From an uncultured Acidimicrobiales bacterium (GTDB taxonomy: Bacteria; Actinomycetota; Acidimicrobiia; Acidimicrobiales; Aldehydirespiratoraceae): a DNA stretch of 64,000 nucleotides. Each line of letters begins with the position of its first letter. Position 1 is the stretch's first letter. A program made the position numbers and the translations under genes. The notes under the pieces are model-generated. The model had not been told where the DNA came from. It did not search any database and saw only the letters and a program-made list of their open reading frames with translations. Below, piece after piece: positions 26,032 to 34,779 of the stretch. Where the stretch lies: assembly GCA_958296055.1 (NCBI GenBank), contig CATQHS010000001.1, positions 161,917-225,916 of the forward strand, given 5' to 3'.

Positions 26032-26050
26032 ACCCCCGGCCGGGCGGGGT
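26032..26050. terminator. Small hairpin between convergent genes
   Basis: ACCCC and GGGGT arms flank CGGCCGGGC between the IclR stop and the stop of the convergent DUF4143 ATPase. There is no U-tract, so it is only a candidate. Confidence 0.35.
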
Positions 26051-27297
26051 CATCCCCAGAGGCCGGCGATGGGAACGGCTTCGATCCGGTCGTCGATCTC
26101 GTAGCGGTGGGGGCCGGTGTGCAGGATCACCCCGCCTGCGAACCGGTCGCCGGCTATCCGGTCCCGGAACCAGATCAGGTGGCGGGCGTCGCCCCGAGAC
26201 GGCGCCCCGCCCGCCTTGATCTCGAAGGCGATCAGACGGCGGCCGGCCTCGGCCACGACGTCGATCTCGTGTTCGCCCCTTCTCGTCCGCAGGTGGAACA
26301 GGCGGGCCGAGTCGGCGGCGTCGGCCTCAACCTGGAGCTGGGCCGTCACGAAGGTGTCGATCATCCGGCCCCTGATATCGCTCTCGGCGTACACGTCGTC
26401 GGAGGTCAGACCGGCGACGGCTGCAGCCAGCCCCGGGTCCGCGAAGTGACGTTTGGCCCGCTCCGTGTACAGTCGATTGCGACGGTTCGAGCCCCAAGCC
26501 GGCAAGCTGTCGACGACGCCCAGCGAGTCGAGCGCTTCGTCGTAGCCCGCGGAGGTGCGGGCGTTTACGCCCGCCTGCCGGGACAGATCCATTTGCGACA
26601 CGATGCCGGCCGTGTTGAGCGCGCAGGACTCGAGATAGACGGCGAACCGCTTGGAGTCCTTGCGCCGGCCCGGCGAGGCGGCCAGCCCGGGCATGTCGCT
26701 GTGGGCGATCTCCTCTCCGTAGGCCCGCAGCCAGCGCCGCCTCTGGCGGCCCGAAGAGACGGTCAGCGCCTCGGGAAAGCCGCTGTCGGTGACGATCTCG
26801 ATGTATCGCCGTAGGTTGGGAGGGTCCGGAGGAATGGCGAAACGCTCGTCAGGATCGTCCCAGCGGTCGAATAGCGATGCCTTCGCAGCCGATCCGAACC
26901 GCTCTCGGCCTACCAGCCCCCGGAGACGGAGACGGATCAGCCTGCCGGTGGTGGGCCACACATCTGAGAGCAGGTCGTTGCGGGCCGACCCGGTAACGAT
27001 GAACCGGCCCGGCCCGGGGCGCGAGTCGACGTCCAGCTTCACCGCCCGCAGGACCTCGGGGACGATCTGCCACTCGTCTATCAGCAAGGGGGTCTCTCGG
27101 CCCGAGATCGCCCCGATCGGATCGGCCTCCACCAGGCTCCGGTCGTTGGCCTGATCAAGGCGCAGCACCGAGTTGGCCAGCTCGAGCGCCGTCCGGGTCT
27201 TGCCGACCCCGCGGGCCCCGGTCATCAGAACACCCGCGAAGGCGCTCAAGTCAGAACGCAAAACGGAGTCAACGATCCTCGGCAGGTACGGACGCAC
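26050..27297 (-). CDS. ATPase with DUF4143 domain
   Basis: Protein of 415 residues. The N-terminal AAA domain has Walker A GARGVGKT (near residues 27-34) and Walker B PLLIDEWQ. The C-terminal DUF4143 domain has an endonuclease-like core (E-I-D...AFEIKAG in GEHEIDVVAEAGRRLIAFEIKAG). Proteins of this type are common, often exchanged between genomes, and their role is poorly known; a link to toxin-antitoxin or defence functions has been proposed. GTG start at 27297; three 24-bp direct repeats lie just upstream. Confidence 0.85.
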   Translation of the reverse strand: MRPYLPRIVDSVLRSDLSAFAGVLMTGARGVGKTRTALELANSVLRLDQANDRSLVEADPIGAISGRETPLLIDEWQIVPEVLRAVKLDVDSRPGPGRFIVTGSARNDLLSDVWPTTGRLIRLRLRGLVGRERFGSAAKASLFDRWDDPDERFAIPPDPPNLRRYIEIVTDSGFPEALTVSSGRQRRRWLRAYGEEIAHSDMPGLAASPGRRKDSKRFAVYLESCALNTAGIVSQMDLSRQAGVNARTSAGYDEALDSLGVVDSLPAWGSNRRNRLYTERAKRHFADPGLAAAVAGLTSDDVYAESDIRGRMIDTFVTAQLQVEADAADSARLFHLRTRRGEHEIDVVAEAGRRLIAFEIKAGGAPSRGDARHLIWFRDRIAGDRFAGGVILHTGPHRYEIDDRIEAVPIAGLWG

Positions 27298-27308
27298 GCC
27301 GTGAAGTC

Positions 27309-27380
27309 TAGTTCCTACACCGTTTGTCCGGGTAGTTCATGCCTCATTTGTCGGGGTAGTTCCTACATCGTTTGTCGCAT
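27309..27380. repeat. Three tandem 24-bp repeats upstream of the DUF4143 gene
   Basis: Units at 27309-27332, 27333-27356 and 27357-27380, of the form TAGTTCCTACACCGTTTGTC + GGG. All keep TAGTTC and TTTGTC; middles vary. They begin 11 bp upstream of the gene start and are much less GC-rich than the surroundings. An iteron-like binding site for a regulator is possible. Confidence 0.85.
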
Positions 27381-27472
27381 CCCTCGATCCTCGTTGGCTG
27401 CCACCGCGACAGGACTGCAAGACACGGCCAACCGGGAGGGGCGGCTCGGAAGGTTTCGAAGATGTCGGGGAG

Positions 27473-28483
27473 TCAGGGGTGGCGGCGGCGGATTTCGGCG
27501 CTGATGGCGGGGATGACCTCGTGGAGGTCGCCGATTACGGCCCAGTCGGCCTTCACCACCATGTTGGCCTCGGGGTCGGTGTTGATGGCCAGGATGTGCT
27601 TGCTGCCCATGGCCCCCACCCAGTGCTGGATGGCGCCGGAGATGCCCGAGGCGATGTAGATCTCCGGGGCGATGCGGGTGCCGGTCTGGCCCACCTGGTC
27701 GGAGTGGGGCCGCCAGCCGTTGTTGGTAACGGCCCGGCTGCAGCCGACCCGGCCCCCCAGCAGCCCGGCCAGCTCCTCCAGCGGCCCGAACCCCTCGGCC
27801 GAGCCCACGCCCCGGCCGCCGCCCACCACCACCGGCGCGGTCGGCAGGGTCACGCCCGCCTCCAGCACCACCCGGTCCTTCACCACGGTGCGGGCCAGGG
27901 CCGGGTCGAGGTCGATCTCCAGCCCGGCCGCCGCTGGCGACACCGGCTCCGGCAGCGGCTCGGAGGCCACCGCGTGCAGGCCGCAGGTCACCAGCGGCAG
28001 GGCCGCGGCCAGCCTCACGTCCTCCAGCAGCGACCCGCCCCACTGGATGCGGGTGATGGACCACTCGCCGGACCCGGAGTCAACGCCGGACCCGTCGGCA
28101 CCGGAGGGGTCGATGGCGGTGCAGTTGGACACGAACGGTAGGTCGAGGCGGGCTGCGGCCTGGGCCATCACCTCGTTGCCGCGCTCGCTGCCCCCGGCCA
28201 GCACCGCGGCCGGTTTCAGCATCCCCGCCGCCCGGGCGATCGCCTCGCCCCAGGCCTCGGGGCCGAAGTCGCTCAGCACCGGATGGGTCACCGTGTGCAC
28301 CGCCGCCGCGCCGTAGGCACCGGCCTCGGCCACCAAGTCAGCGTCGTCGCTGCCGATCAGCAGCGCCTCCAGGCCGGCGCCCAGCGACTCGGCCAGGCCC
28401 CGGCCGAAGGTCAGGGCCTCCCGGGCGGCCTCGGCCATCGCCCCCCGGTCGTGCTCGAGCACCGCCAGCACAGGAGAGATCAC
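27473..28483 (-). CDS. etfA: Electron transfer flavoprotein alpha subunit
   Basis: FAD-binding subunit of ETF, 336 residues. The C-terminal FAD signature is clear: SRAVTNNGWRPHSDQVGQTG, then APEIYIASGISGAIQHWVGA and AINTDPEANMVVKADWAVIGD. It accepts electrons from the flavin dehydrogenase encoded upstream and passes them to the respiratory chain. The GTG at 28483 overlaps the etfB stop (GTGA). Confidence 0.95.
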   Translation of the reverse strand: MISPVLAVLEHDRGAMAEAAREALTFGRGLAESLGAGLEALLIGSDDADLVAEAGAYGAAAVHTVTHPVLSDFGPEAWGEAIARAAGMLKPAAVLAGGSERGNEVMAQAAARLDLPFVSNCTAIDPSGADGSGVDSGSGEWSITRIQWGGSLLEDVRLAAALPLVTCGLHAVASEPLPEPVSPAAAGLEIDLDPALARTVVKDRVVLEAGVTLPTAPVVVGGGRGVGSAEGFGPLEELAGLLGGRVGCSRAVTNNGWRPHSDQVGQTGTRIAPEIYIASGISGAIQHWVGAMGSKHILAINTDPEANMVVKADWAVIGDLHEVIPAISAEIRRRHP

Positions 28484-29253
28484 AGCACCCCCAGGGACTC
28501 GAGCACGTCGGCCACCGCCGGGGCGGCTTCGGGGCCGTGGCCAAGGATCGCCGTCTCCGAGACGGTCTCGGCCGGCCGTCGCAGCCTCACCATGGTCTGG
28601 CCGCCAAGAGGGGCGTCGAGATCGAGAATCTCGATCTCCAGTCTCTTGGAGGCCAGCCGGCCCTTCATGGTCGGGTACCGGGGCAGGTTGATGCCCTCCT
28701 TGACCCCCACCGCGGCCGGCATCTCCATCTCGTACACCTCGAAGCCGCCGTCGATCTCCCGGCGGACCCTCACCGCGGGCCCGTCGATCTCGATCCCCTT
28801 GACGCCGTTGACGATGGGCCGCCCCAGCCCATAGGCCGTCCGGACCCCGACCTGGAAGCCGCCCGAGTCGGCCGACTCGTTGCCGAACACGATCAAGTCG
28901 AACGGCCCGGCCCCGTCCGCCGACTCCAGGCGACGAATCGCCTCGGCCAGGATCGCCGCGGTGCGCTGGGGGTCCCGGGCGCCGCCGTCGGCGGGGACCA
29001 GCACCCCCCGGTGGGCCCCCACCGAGGCGGCGTAGCGCAACTGCTCGGCCGCTTCGGGCGGCCCCAGGGTGAGCACCGTCACCTCGCCCCCGCACCGCTC
29101 GGCGATCTGCACCGCCTCCTCCACCCCGCACTCCTCGTGGGGGCTGGTGGTGAAGCCGAGGTGGGCGGCGTCCACGGCCAGCCCGTCGGCGGTCACGTTG
29201 ATCCGGGCCCCCGGTGCGGGCACCCGCTTCACGCAGCACAGGATGCGCAGCAA
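28480..29253 (-). CDS. etfB: Electron transfer flavoprotein beta subunit
   Basis: ETF small subunit, 257 residues: CCVKRVPAPGARINV at the start, the AMP-site region VLTLGPPEAAEQLRYAASVG and the recognition-loop area EMEMPAAVGVKEGINLPRYPTMKGRLASK. The first plausible codon is TTG at 29253 with GAGG eight bases upstream; there is no ATG nearby. It starts 10 bp after the dehydrogenase stop, so the three genes form one operon. Confidence 0.93.
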   Translation of the reverse strand: MLRILCCVKRVPAPGARINVTADGLAVDAAHLGFTTSPHEECGVEEAVQIAERCGGEVTVLTLGPPEAAEQLRYAASVGAHRGVLVPADGGARDPQRTAAILAEAIRRLESADGAGPFDLIVFGNESADSGGFQVGVRTAYGLGRPIVNGVKGIEIDGPAVRVRREIDGGFEVYEMEMPAAVGVKEGINLPRYPTMKGRLASKRLEIEILDLDAPLGGQTMVRLRRPAETVSETAILGHGPEAAPAVADVLESLGVL

Positions 29254-29263
29254 GAAGCCGGCC

Positions 29264-31801
29264 TCAGCCCTTCAGGCGGGCGTCGTCGGGGTCGAACACG
29301 GCGCCGGTCCCGGCCACCTCCACCGGGAACAGCTCGTTCATGTACATGACCTGCAGCTCGGTTCCGGGCGCGGCCAGTTCCACCGGCAGATAGGCCATGA
29401 GCAGGTAGCGGCCCACCGACGGGCCCGGCCCGGCGCTGGTCACCCGCGACACCCGGCCGTGGGAGTCGGTGATCCGGTTGCCGTCGAGGGTCAGGATCGG
29501 CTCGTTGCCGCCCTGCATGTAGCGCTTGCGGCCCCGGCGGTCGGCGTGGTCGGTCACCGCCAGGGTGCACATGGCCACCTCGGGACCACCAGCCGCCGAG
29601 CGGGCCCGCAGGTAGGCCTGTTTGCCGATGAAATCGGCCTCCTTCACCCTCGGCCGGGCCAGACCGGCCTCCAGCGGGTTGTACTCGCTCTCCAGCTCGG
29701 CCCCCATGAGCCGGTAGCCCTTCTCCAGCCGCCCCGACGTCCCGTACACCCCTCCCCCGGTGGGCCGCAGCCCCCAGTCGGCGCCCGCGGCCATCAGCGC
29801 GTCCCACACCGCCGGGCCGTCGTCCCAGGCCGCGTAGATCTCCCAGCCCGCGTCGCCCACATAAGAGATGCGGAACAGCGCGGCCGCAACCGTCCGGCCC
29901 CCGCCGCAGTCGAGTTCCACGTCCACCAGCCAGCCGTAGGGCGAGCCGGCCTGGCTCAGGTCGGCGTCGGTCAGGGCCCCCACCACCGCCGGGGCGTTGG
30001 GCCCCCACACCCCCAGGGTGGTGATCTCGCCGGTGACGTTGGCGAAGGAGACCGAGCCGTCGTGGGGCAGATGGCGGCGGGCCCAGTACTCGTCGCGGCC
30101 CCCGTCGAAGACGCCGGTGACGATGCGCACCCGGTCGGCGGCCATCCGCATCATGGTCAGATCCGAGCGGAAGCCGCCGTCGGGGGTGAGCCACGGGGTG
30201 TACACGGCCCGCCCCACCGGCACATCGATGCGGTTCACGGCCAGATAGTCGGCGTAGGCCACCGCGCCCGGCCCGGACAGCTCGAAGATCTGGAAGGCGC
30301 TCAGGTCCACCAGCCCGCAGTTCTCCCGCAGGTTGAGGTGCTCGGCCACGGTGATCGGGCTCCACCAACGGGCGTCCCATTCCACCTCCCGGCCCTCGAC
30401 CCCGTAGCGGTCCACCAGATCGGCGTTGGACTCGAACCACTGGGGCCGCTCCCAAGTGCGGGCCTGGAAGAACTCCGCCCCCAGCTCCCGCTGGCGGGAC
30501 AGGTAGGGGCCGGCGTCCAGGAACCGGCGGCCCTCCCACTGCTCGGCGGGATGCACGATCCCGTAGGTCTTGTTGAAGTGCTCGGCGGCCCGGGCCCAGA
30601 TGTGCTCGTCGGTCTGCTCGGGGGGGTAGAAGCGGGCGATGTCGGCGCCGTGGGCGTCGATGACCCGGGGGTAGCCGTGGGTCATCCACTCGGCCACCAC
30701 CTGGGCCATGCCCGGGCCCTCCTTCACCCACACCGCGGCCGCCGACCACAGGTTGCGCACCTCGGGCGTCTCCCCCAGGCAGGGCATGGCGTCGGGAGTG
30801 AGCGACAGCAGGCCGTTGATGGCGTACTTGATCTCGGCGTCGCCCAGCAGCTCGATCAGCTCGATGGCCTGCTCCATCTGGGGGTCGAAGTCGTCGGGGG
30901 TGAACGGCATCTCGGTGGGCGACAGGGCGGCCTCGGCGTTGGAGGGGATGTCGTCGGGGTGGTGCAGGATGGGACGGTGGGCGTAAGACCCCACCTCCAT
31001 GGACCCGGCCGACTGGCGCTCGTAGCAGAACGTGTCCATGTCCCTCACGATGGGGTAGCCGATCTCGTTGCCGGTGGCGGCCAGGATGTCGATCGGCCCC
31101 ACGTCGGCCATCTGATGAACAGCCGGGGCCAGCGGGATGCGGGCCCCGGCCATGTTGGCCACCCGGTTGGACCACACCCCGCAGGCGATCACCACGTGCT
31201 CGGTGCTTATGGCCCCCTTGTCGGTGACCACCGCCTCCACCGCCCGGGACCCCTCGACCGGGCCGGGGCGGGTGGTGATGTCGAGCACCTCGGTGTTGGC
31301 GAACACCCGACAGCCGGCCTCGACGGCCAGGGTGCGCATCCGGGTGCCGGTCTCCAGCGAGTCCACCACCGACACGGTCGGGCAGTAGAAGCCGCCCAGG
31401 ATCACCTCGGGGTTGACGAAGGGCACCAGCTCGGCCACCTCGGCCGGGGTCAGCAGGCGGGCCTCGACCCCCCAGGCCACCGCCGAGGTCATGCGCCGCT
31501 GCAGCTCGTCCATGCGCTCAGGGGTGCGGGCCACCTCTATGCCGCCGGAATCGACCGACAGCCCCAGGTCCCGGTACTGGTTGGCGCTCTGCTCGCCCAG
31601 CAGGCACATCTCCTTGTTGTGGTCCACCGGGAAGATGAAGTTGGAGGCGTGACCGGTGGAGCCGCCCGGGTTGGGCAGCGGCCCCTTGTCGAGCAGGACC
31701 AGATCGGTCCAGCCCAGCTTGGCGAGGTGGCCGACCAAGCAGTTGCCGACGATCCCGGCCCCTATGACGACGCATCTGGCCTCGGAGGGGAACTCCGGCA
31801 T
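29264..31801 (-). CDS. Dimethylglycine/sarcosine dehydrogenase-like flavoprotein (DAO + GcvT domains)
   Basis: Protein of 845 residues. N-terminal FAD-binding oxidoreductase domain with VVIGAGIVGNCL (near residues 11-22) and GSTGHASN, whose His is the likely covalent FAD site. The C-terminal half is a GcvT/aminomethyltransferase-type domain that binds THF, with RWWSPITVAEHLNLRENCGL, VDLSAFQIFELSGPGA and GRLEKGYRLMGAELESEYNP. It should demethylate an N-methylated glycine and give methylene-THF or formaldehyde. EtfBA follow as electron acceptor, and formate-THF ligase is divergent. The exact substrate is open. Confidence 0.9.
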   Translation of the reverse strand: MPEFPSEARCVVIGAGIVGNCLVGHLAKLGWTDLVLLDKGPLPNPGGSTGHASNFIFPVDHNKEMCLLGEQSANQYRDLGLSVDSGGIEVARTPERMDELQRRMTSAVAWGVEARLLTPAEVAELVPFVNPEVILGGFYCPTVSVVDSLETGTRMRTLAVEAGCRVFANTEVLDITTRPGPVEGSRAVEAVVTDKGAISTEHVVIACGVWSNRVANMAGARIPLAPAVHQMADVGPIDILAATGNEIGYPIVRDMDTFCYERQSAGSMEVGSYAHRPILHHPDDIPSNAEAALSPTEMPFTPDDFDPQMEQAIELIELLGDAEIKYAINGLLSLTPDAMPCLGETPEVRNLWSAAAVWVKEGPGMAQVVAEWMTHGYPRVIDAHGADIARFYPPEQTDEHIWARAAEHFNKTYGIVHPAEQWEGRRFLDAGPYLSRQRELGAEFFQARTWERPQWFESNADLVDRYGVEGREVEWDARWWSPITVAEHLNLRENCGLVDLSAFQIFELSGPGAVAYADYLAVNRIDVPVGRAVYTPWLTPDGGFRSDLTMMRMAADRVRIVTGVFDGGRDEYWARRHLPHDGSVSFANVTGEITTLGVWGPNAPAVVGALTDADLSQAGSPYGWLVDVELDCGGGRTVAAALFRISYVGDAGWEIYAAWDDGPAVWDALMAAGADWGLRPTGGGVYGTSGRLEKGYRLMGAELESEYNPLEAGLARPRVKEADFIGKQAYLRARSAAGGPEVAMCTLAVTDHADRRGRKRYMQGGNEPILTLDGNRITDSHGRVSRVTSAGPGPSVGRYLLMAYLPVELAAPGTELQVMYMNELFPVEVAGTGAVFDPDDARLKG

Positions 31802-31858
31802 GCTCTGGCCCCCTGATCGGTCGGCGGTTCGGCTGATTCAGTCGGCGGCTGCGGGTTC

Positions 31859-31917
31859 GGGCCGGTCGACGGGTTTCGGGTGCGCCGACGGGTTTTAGGC
31901 CGGTCGACGGTTTCGGG
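31859..31917. repeat. Degenerate minisatellite upstream of the flavoprotein gene
   Basis: GGCCGGTCGACGGGTTTCGGG and close variants occur from about 31861 and 31898 with a shortened copy between. It lies between the two divergent gene starts, next to the palindromic operator. Confidence 0.6.
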
Positions 31918-31949
31918 CTCTCTGATCGGTGCTGTTCTGTATGCTGGAA

Positions 31950-31970
31950 TCGTTCCGATATACGGAACGA
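31950..31970. promoter_or_regulatory. Palindromic operator between the dehydrogenase and fhs genes
   Basis: TCGTTCCG-ATATA-CGGAACGA is a perfect inverted repeat with 8-bp arms. Core CGTTCC-N7-GGAACG is the same as at 25236-25254 upstream of the IclR gene. It is about 150 bp from one divergent start and 100 bp from the other, in the only AT-rich part of the gap. Confidence 0.78.
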
Positions 31971-32069
31971 GAATGTACCGTGATCCGGGCCGGCCGTCGA
32001 CCGGCCGGGGCGGCGCCGCCGCCGGAAGCGAGCCCCCGGAGACGGGGCCGAGTGGGAGCCGAATGACAG

Positions 32070-33767
32070 ATGCCGTTCCCGTCAGACCTTGAGATCGCCT
32101 CGCGGGCCAGCCTGAAGCCGCTCGACGAGATCGCCGCCGCCGCGGGCATACCGGTCGAGCACCTCGAGCCCTACGGCAAGGGGGCGGCCAAGATCGACCT
32201 CGACGCCATCGAGGCCATGGCCGACCGGCCCCGGGCCCGCTACGTGATCGTGTCGGCCATCACCCCCACCCCCCTGGGCGAGGGCAAAACCACCACCACC
32301 GTCGGCCTGGGCCAGGGGTTCTCCCACATCGGCCGCCGCGCCACCATCGCCATCCGCCAGCCGTCGATGGGGCCGACGTTCGGCATCAAGGGCGGCGCCG
32401 CCGGGGGCGGCTACAGCCAGGTGGTGCCGATGGACCTGTTCAACCTCCACCTCACCGGCGACATGCACGCGGTGACCGCAGCCCACAACCTGTGCGCGGC
32501 CATGGTGGACGCCCACCTCTACCACGGCAACGAGTGCAACCTCGACCTCCACAACATCGGCTGGCGGAGGGTGCTCGACGTGAACGACCGGGCTCTGCGC
32601 AACGCGGTCATCGGCCTGGGGGGCCGCCTGGACGGCATACCCCGCCAGTCCGGCTTCGACATCACCGCCGCCTCGGAGGTGATGGCCGCCCTGGCCCTGT
32701 GCACCGGGCTGGCCGACCTGCGGGGCCGGCTGGGCCGCATCGTGGTGGGCTACACGCCCGACGGCACCCCGGTGACGGCCGAGGACATCGGCGCGGCCGG
32801 GGCCATGGCCGTCATCTTGAAGGAGGCGGTCAAACCCAACCTGATGCAGACCCTGGAGAACACCCCGGCCCTGGTGCACACCGGCCCGTTCGGCAACATC
32901 GCCACCGGCAACTCCTCGATCGTGGCCGACCAGGTAGGGGTGCGCACCGGCGACTTCCTGCTCACCGAAGCCGGGTTCGGAGCCGACATGGGCGCCGAGC
33001 GGTTCTTCAACATCAAGTGCCGCTATTCGGGCCTGGCCCCCGACGCCGCGGTGCTGGTGGCCACGGTGCGGGGCCTCAAAGCCCACTCCGGCAACCACAA
33101 GATCGTGGCCGGGCGGCCCCTGCCCGAGGCCCTGCTGGCCGAGAACCCCGACGAGGTCCACTCCGGGGGCGACAACCTGCGCAAGCAGCTCGAGAACATG
33201 CAGATCCACGGCTGCACGCCGGTGGTGGCCATCAACGTGTTCCCCGGCGACCATCAGGCCGACATCGGCGCCATCGCCGAGATCGCGGCCGAGTACGGGT
33301 CCCGGTCGGCGGTCACCACCCACTTCGCCGACGGCGGGCGGGGCGCGGCCGCCCTGGCCGAGGTGGTGGCCGAGGCGGCCGAGGAGGAGAGCGCCTTTAG
33401 GGTCCTGTACCCCGACGAGGCCTCGCTCACCGACAAGATCGAGACGGTGGCCACCCGGGTGTACGGGGCCGACGGGGTGGACTACTCGCCCCAGGCCGCG
33501 GCCCAGCTCGCCGGCTACGAGCGGGCCGGCTTCGGCCGCCTGCCGGTGTGCATCGCCAAAACCCACCTGTCCATCTCGTCGGACCCCTCCCTCAAGGGCG
33601 CCCCCACCGGCTGGACCCTGCCGGTGCGGGAGGCTCGGGCCTCGGTGGGGGCCGGGTTCATCTACCCCATCTGCGGCGAGATGCGCACCATGCCCGGGCT
33701 GGGCCGGGCCCCGGCCGCCCTGGGGATCGACATCGACGCCGACGGCGAGATCGTCGGGCTGAGCTGA
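32070..33767 (+). CDS. fhs: Formate--tetrahydrofolate ligase
   Basis: ATP-dependent enzyme of 565 residues making 10-formyl-THF from formate and THF (reversible). Hallmarks are TPTPLGEGKTTTTVGL (P-loop, near residue 66), RQPSMGPTFGIKGGAAGGGYSQ in two parts, and EAGFGADMGAERFFNIKCR. It fits beside the demethylating flavoenzyme and FolD as a one-carbon module. ATG at 32070, divergent from the flavoenzyme with a shared operator. Confidence 0.96.
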   Translation: MPFPSDLEIASRASLKPLDEIAAAAGIPVEHLEPYGKGAAKIDLDAIEAMADRPRARYVIVSAITPTPLGEGKTTTTVGLGQGFSHIGRRATIAIRQPSMGPTFGIKGGAAGGGYSQVVPMDLFNLHLTGDMHAVTAAHNLCAAMVDAHLYHGNECNLDLHNIGWRRVLDVNDRALRNAVIGLGGRLDGIPRQSGFDITAASEVMAALALCTGLADLRGRLGRIVVGYTPDGTPVTAEDIGAAGAMAVILKEAVKPNLMQTLENTPALVHTGPFGNIATGNSSIVADQVGVRTGDFLLTEAGFGADMGAERFFNIKCRYSGLAPDAAVLVATVRGLKAHSGNHKIVAGRPLPEALLAENPDEVHSGGDNLRKQLENMQIHGCTPVVAINVFPGDHQADIGAIAEIAAEYGSRSAVTTHFADGGRGAAALAEVVAEAAEEESAFRVLYPDEASLTDKIETVATRVYGADGVDYSPQAAAQLAGYERAGFGRLPVCIAKTHLSISSDPSLKGAPTGWTLPVREARASVGAGFIYPICGEMRTMPGLGRAPAALGIDIDADGEIVGLS

Positions 33768-33783
33768 CCGCCGACCGGTTGCA

Positions 33784-33883
33784 AGACCGGCTGACCGGGC
33801 AGAGCCGCGGCCCGTGCTGAACCGGTTGACCGGGCAAAGCCCCGTGTTGGACCGGCTGACCGGGCAGAGCCGCGGCCCGTGTT
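33784..33883. repeat. Three intergenic repeats of about 35 bp
   Basis: Units near 33784, 33819 (five bases shorter) and 33849 share GACCGGCTGACCGGGCAGAGCC followed by GCGGCCCGTGTTG or a variant. They fill the gap between fhs and the MetF-like gene, and the third unit reaches its GTG/TTG start codons. Confidence 0.75.
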
Positions 33884-34775
33884 GAGTCGGCTGCGGCGCC
33901 GCCGGGGGGACGAGGGGCCCGATCAGGCCGCCCGGCGGCTGGCCCTGATCGACGACATGGCCTTCGAGGTCATCCCGCTCAAGACCCTCGACGCGGCCAT
34001 CGACGCCCTGCCCCCCCGGTCGAGGGTGTCGGTCACCGCCTCGCCGGTCAAGGGGCAGGCCGCCACCCAGCGGATCACCGAGCAGCTCCTGGAGCGGGGC
34101 CACCACCCCATCCCCCACCTGTCGGCCCGGCTGGCGTCGGATCGGGCCCAGGCGGCCGAGCTGGCCCGCTGGACCCGGACCGCCGGGGTGGACACCGTGT
34201 TCTTGGTGGGCGGGGACGTGGCCGACCCCGGCCCGTACCCCGACGCGCTCAGCTTTCTGCGCGACTTCCTGGAGGCCGATCCCGGGGTGGCCGCGGTGGG
34301 CGTGACCGCCTACCCCGACGGCCATCCCCTCATCGACGGCCCGACCCTGCACGCCGCCCTGCACGCCAAGCAGGAGCTGCTGGCCGAAGCCGGGCTGAGG
34401 GGGTATTGCAGCACCCAGATGTGCTTCGACCCCGGCCGGATCTCGGGCTGGCTGGCCGCCGAGCGGGACCGGGGCCTTCAATTGCCGGTACACCTGGGCA
34501 TCGCCGGGATCGTGGACCGGGCCAAGCTGCTGACCATGGGGGCTCGGCTCGGGATCGGCCCGTCGCTGCGCTACCTGCGCAAGAATCGGGCCGCCATCAC
34601 CAAGATGATGACCTCGCTGAGCTACGACCCCAACGACCTGCTGATGGCTCTGAGCAGCCGGTTCGCCGACTTGGGGGTGACCGGCCTGCACGTGTTCACC
34701 TTCAACCAGGTGGAGGCCACCGCCCGCTGGCGGGCCGAGAACCTGCGCCCAGCCGCCAGCCCGGCGCCAGACTGA
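33879..34775 (+). CDS. metF: Methylenetetrahydrofolate reductase-like protein
   Basis: TIM-barrel flavoprotein of 298 residues resembling MetF. It has the early FEVIPLK segment (MetF proteins have FEFxPPK), an ASPVKGQAATQRITEQLL stretch, FLVGGDVADPGPYPDAL and the C-terminal HVFTFNQVEATARW. It probably interconverts 5,10-methylene- and 5-methyl-THF; the divergence from classical MetF leaves room for a related C1 reductase role. Start GTG 33879 or TTG 33882, both inside the third repeat unit. Confidence 0.75.
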   Translation: MLSRLRRRRGDEGPDQAARRLALIDDMAFEVIPLKTLDAAIDALPPRSRVSVTASPVKGQAATQRITEQLLERGHHPIPHLSARLASDRAQAAELARWTRTAGVDTVFLVGGDVADPGPYPDALSFLRDFLEADPGVAAVGVTAYPDGHPLIDGPTLHAALHAKQELLAEAGLRGYCSTQMCFDPGRISGWLAAERDRGLQLPVHLGIAGIVDRAKLLTMGARLGIGPSLRYLRKNRAAITKMMTSLSYDPNDLLMALSSRFADLGVTGLHVFTFNQVEATARWRAENLRPAASPAPD

Positions 34776-34779
34776 GGCC

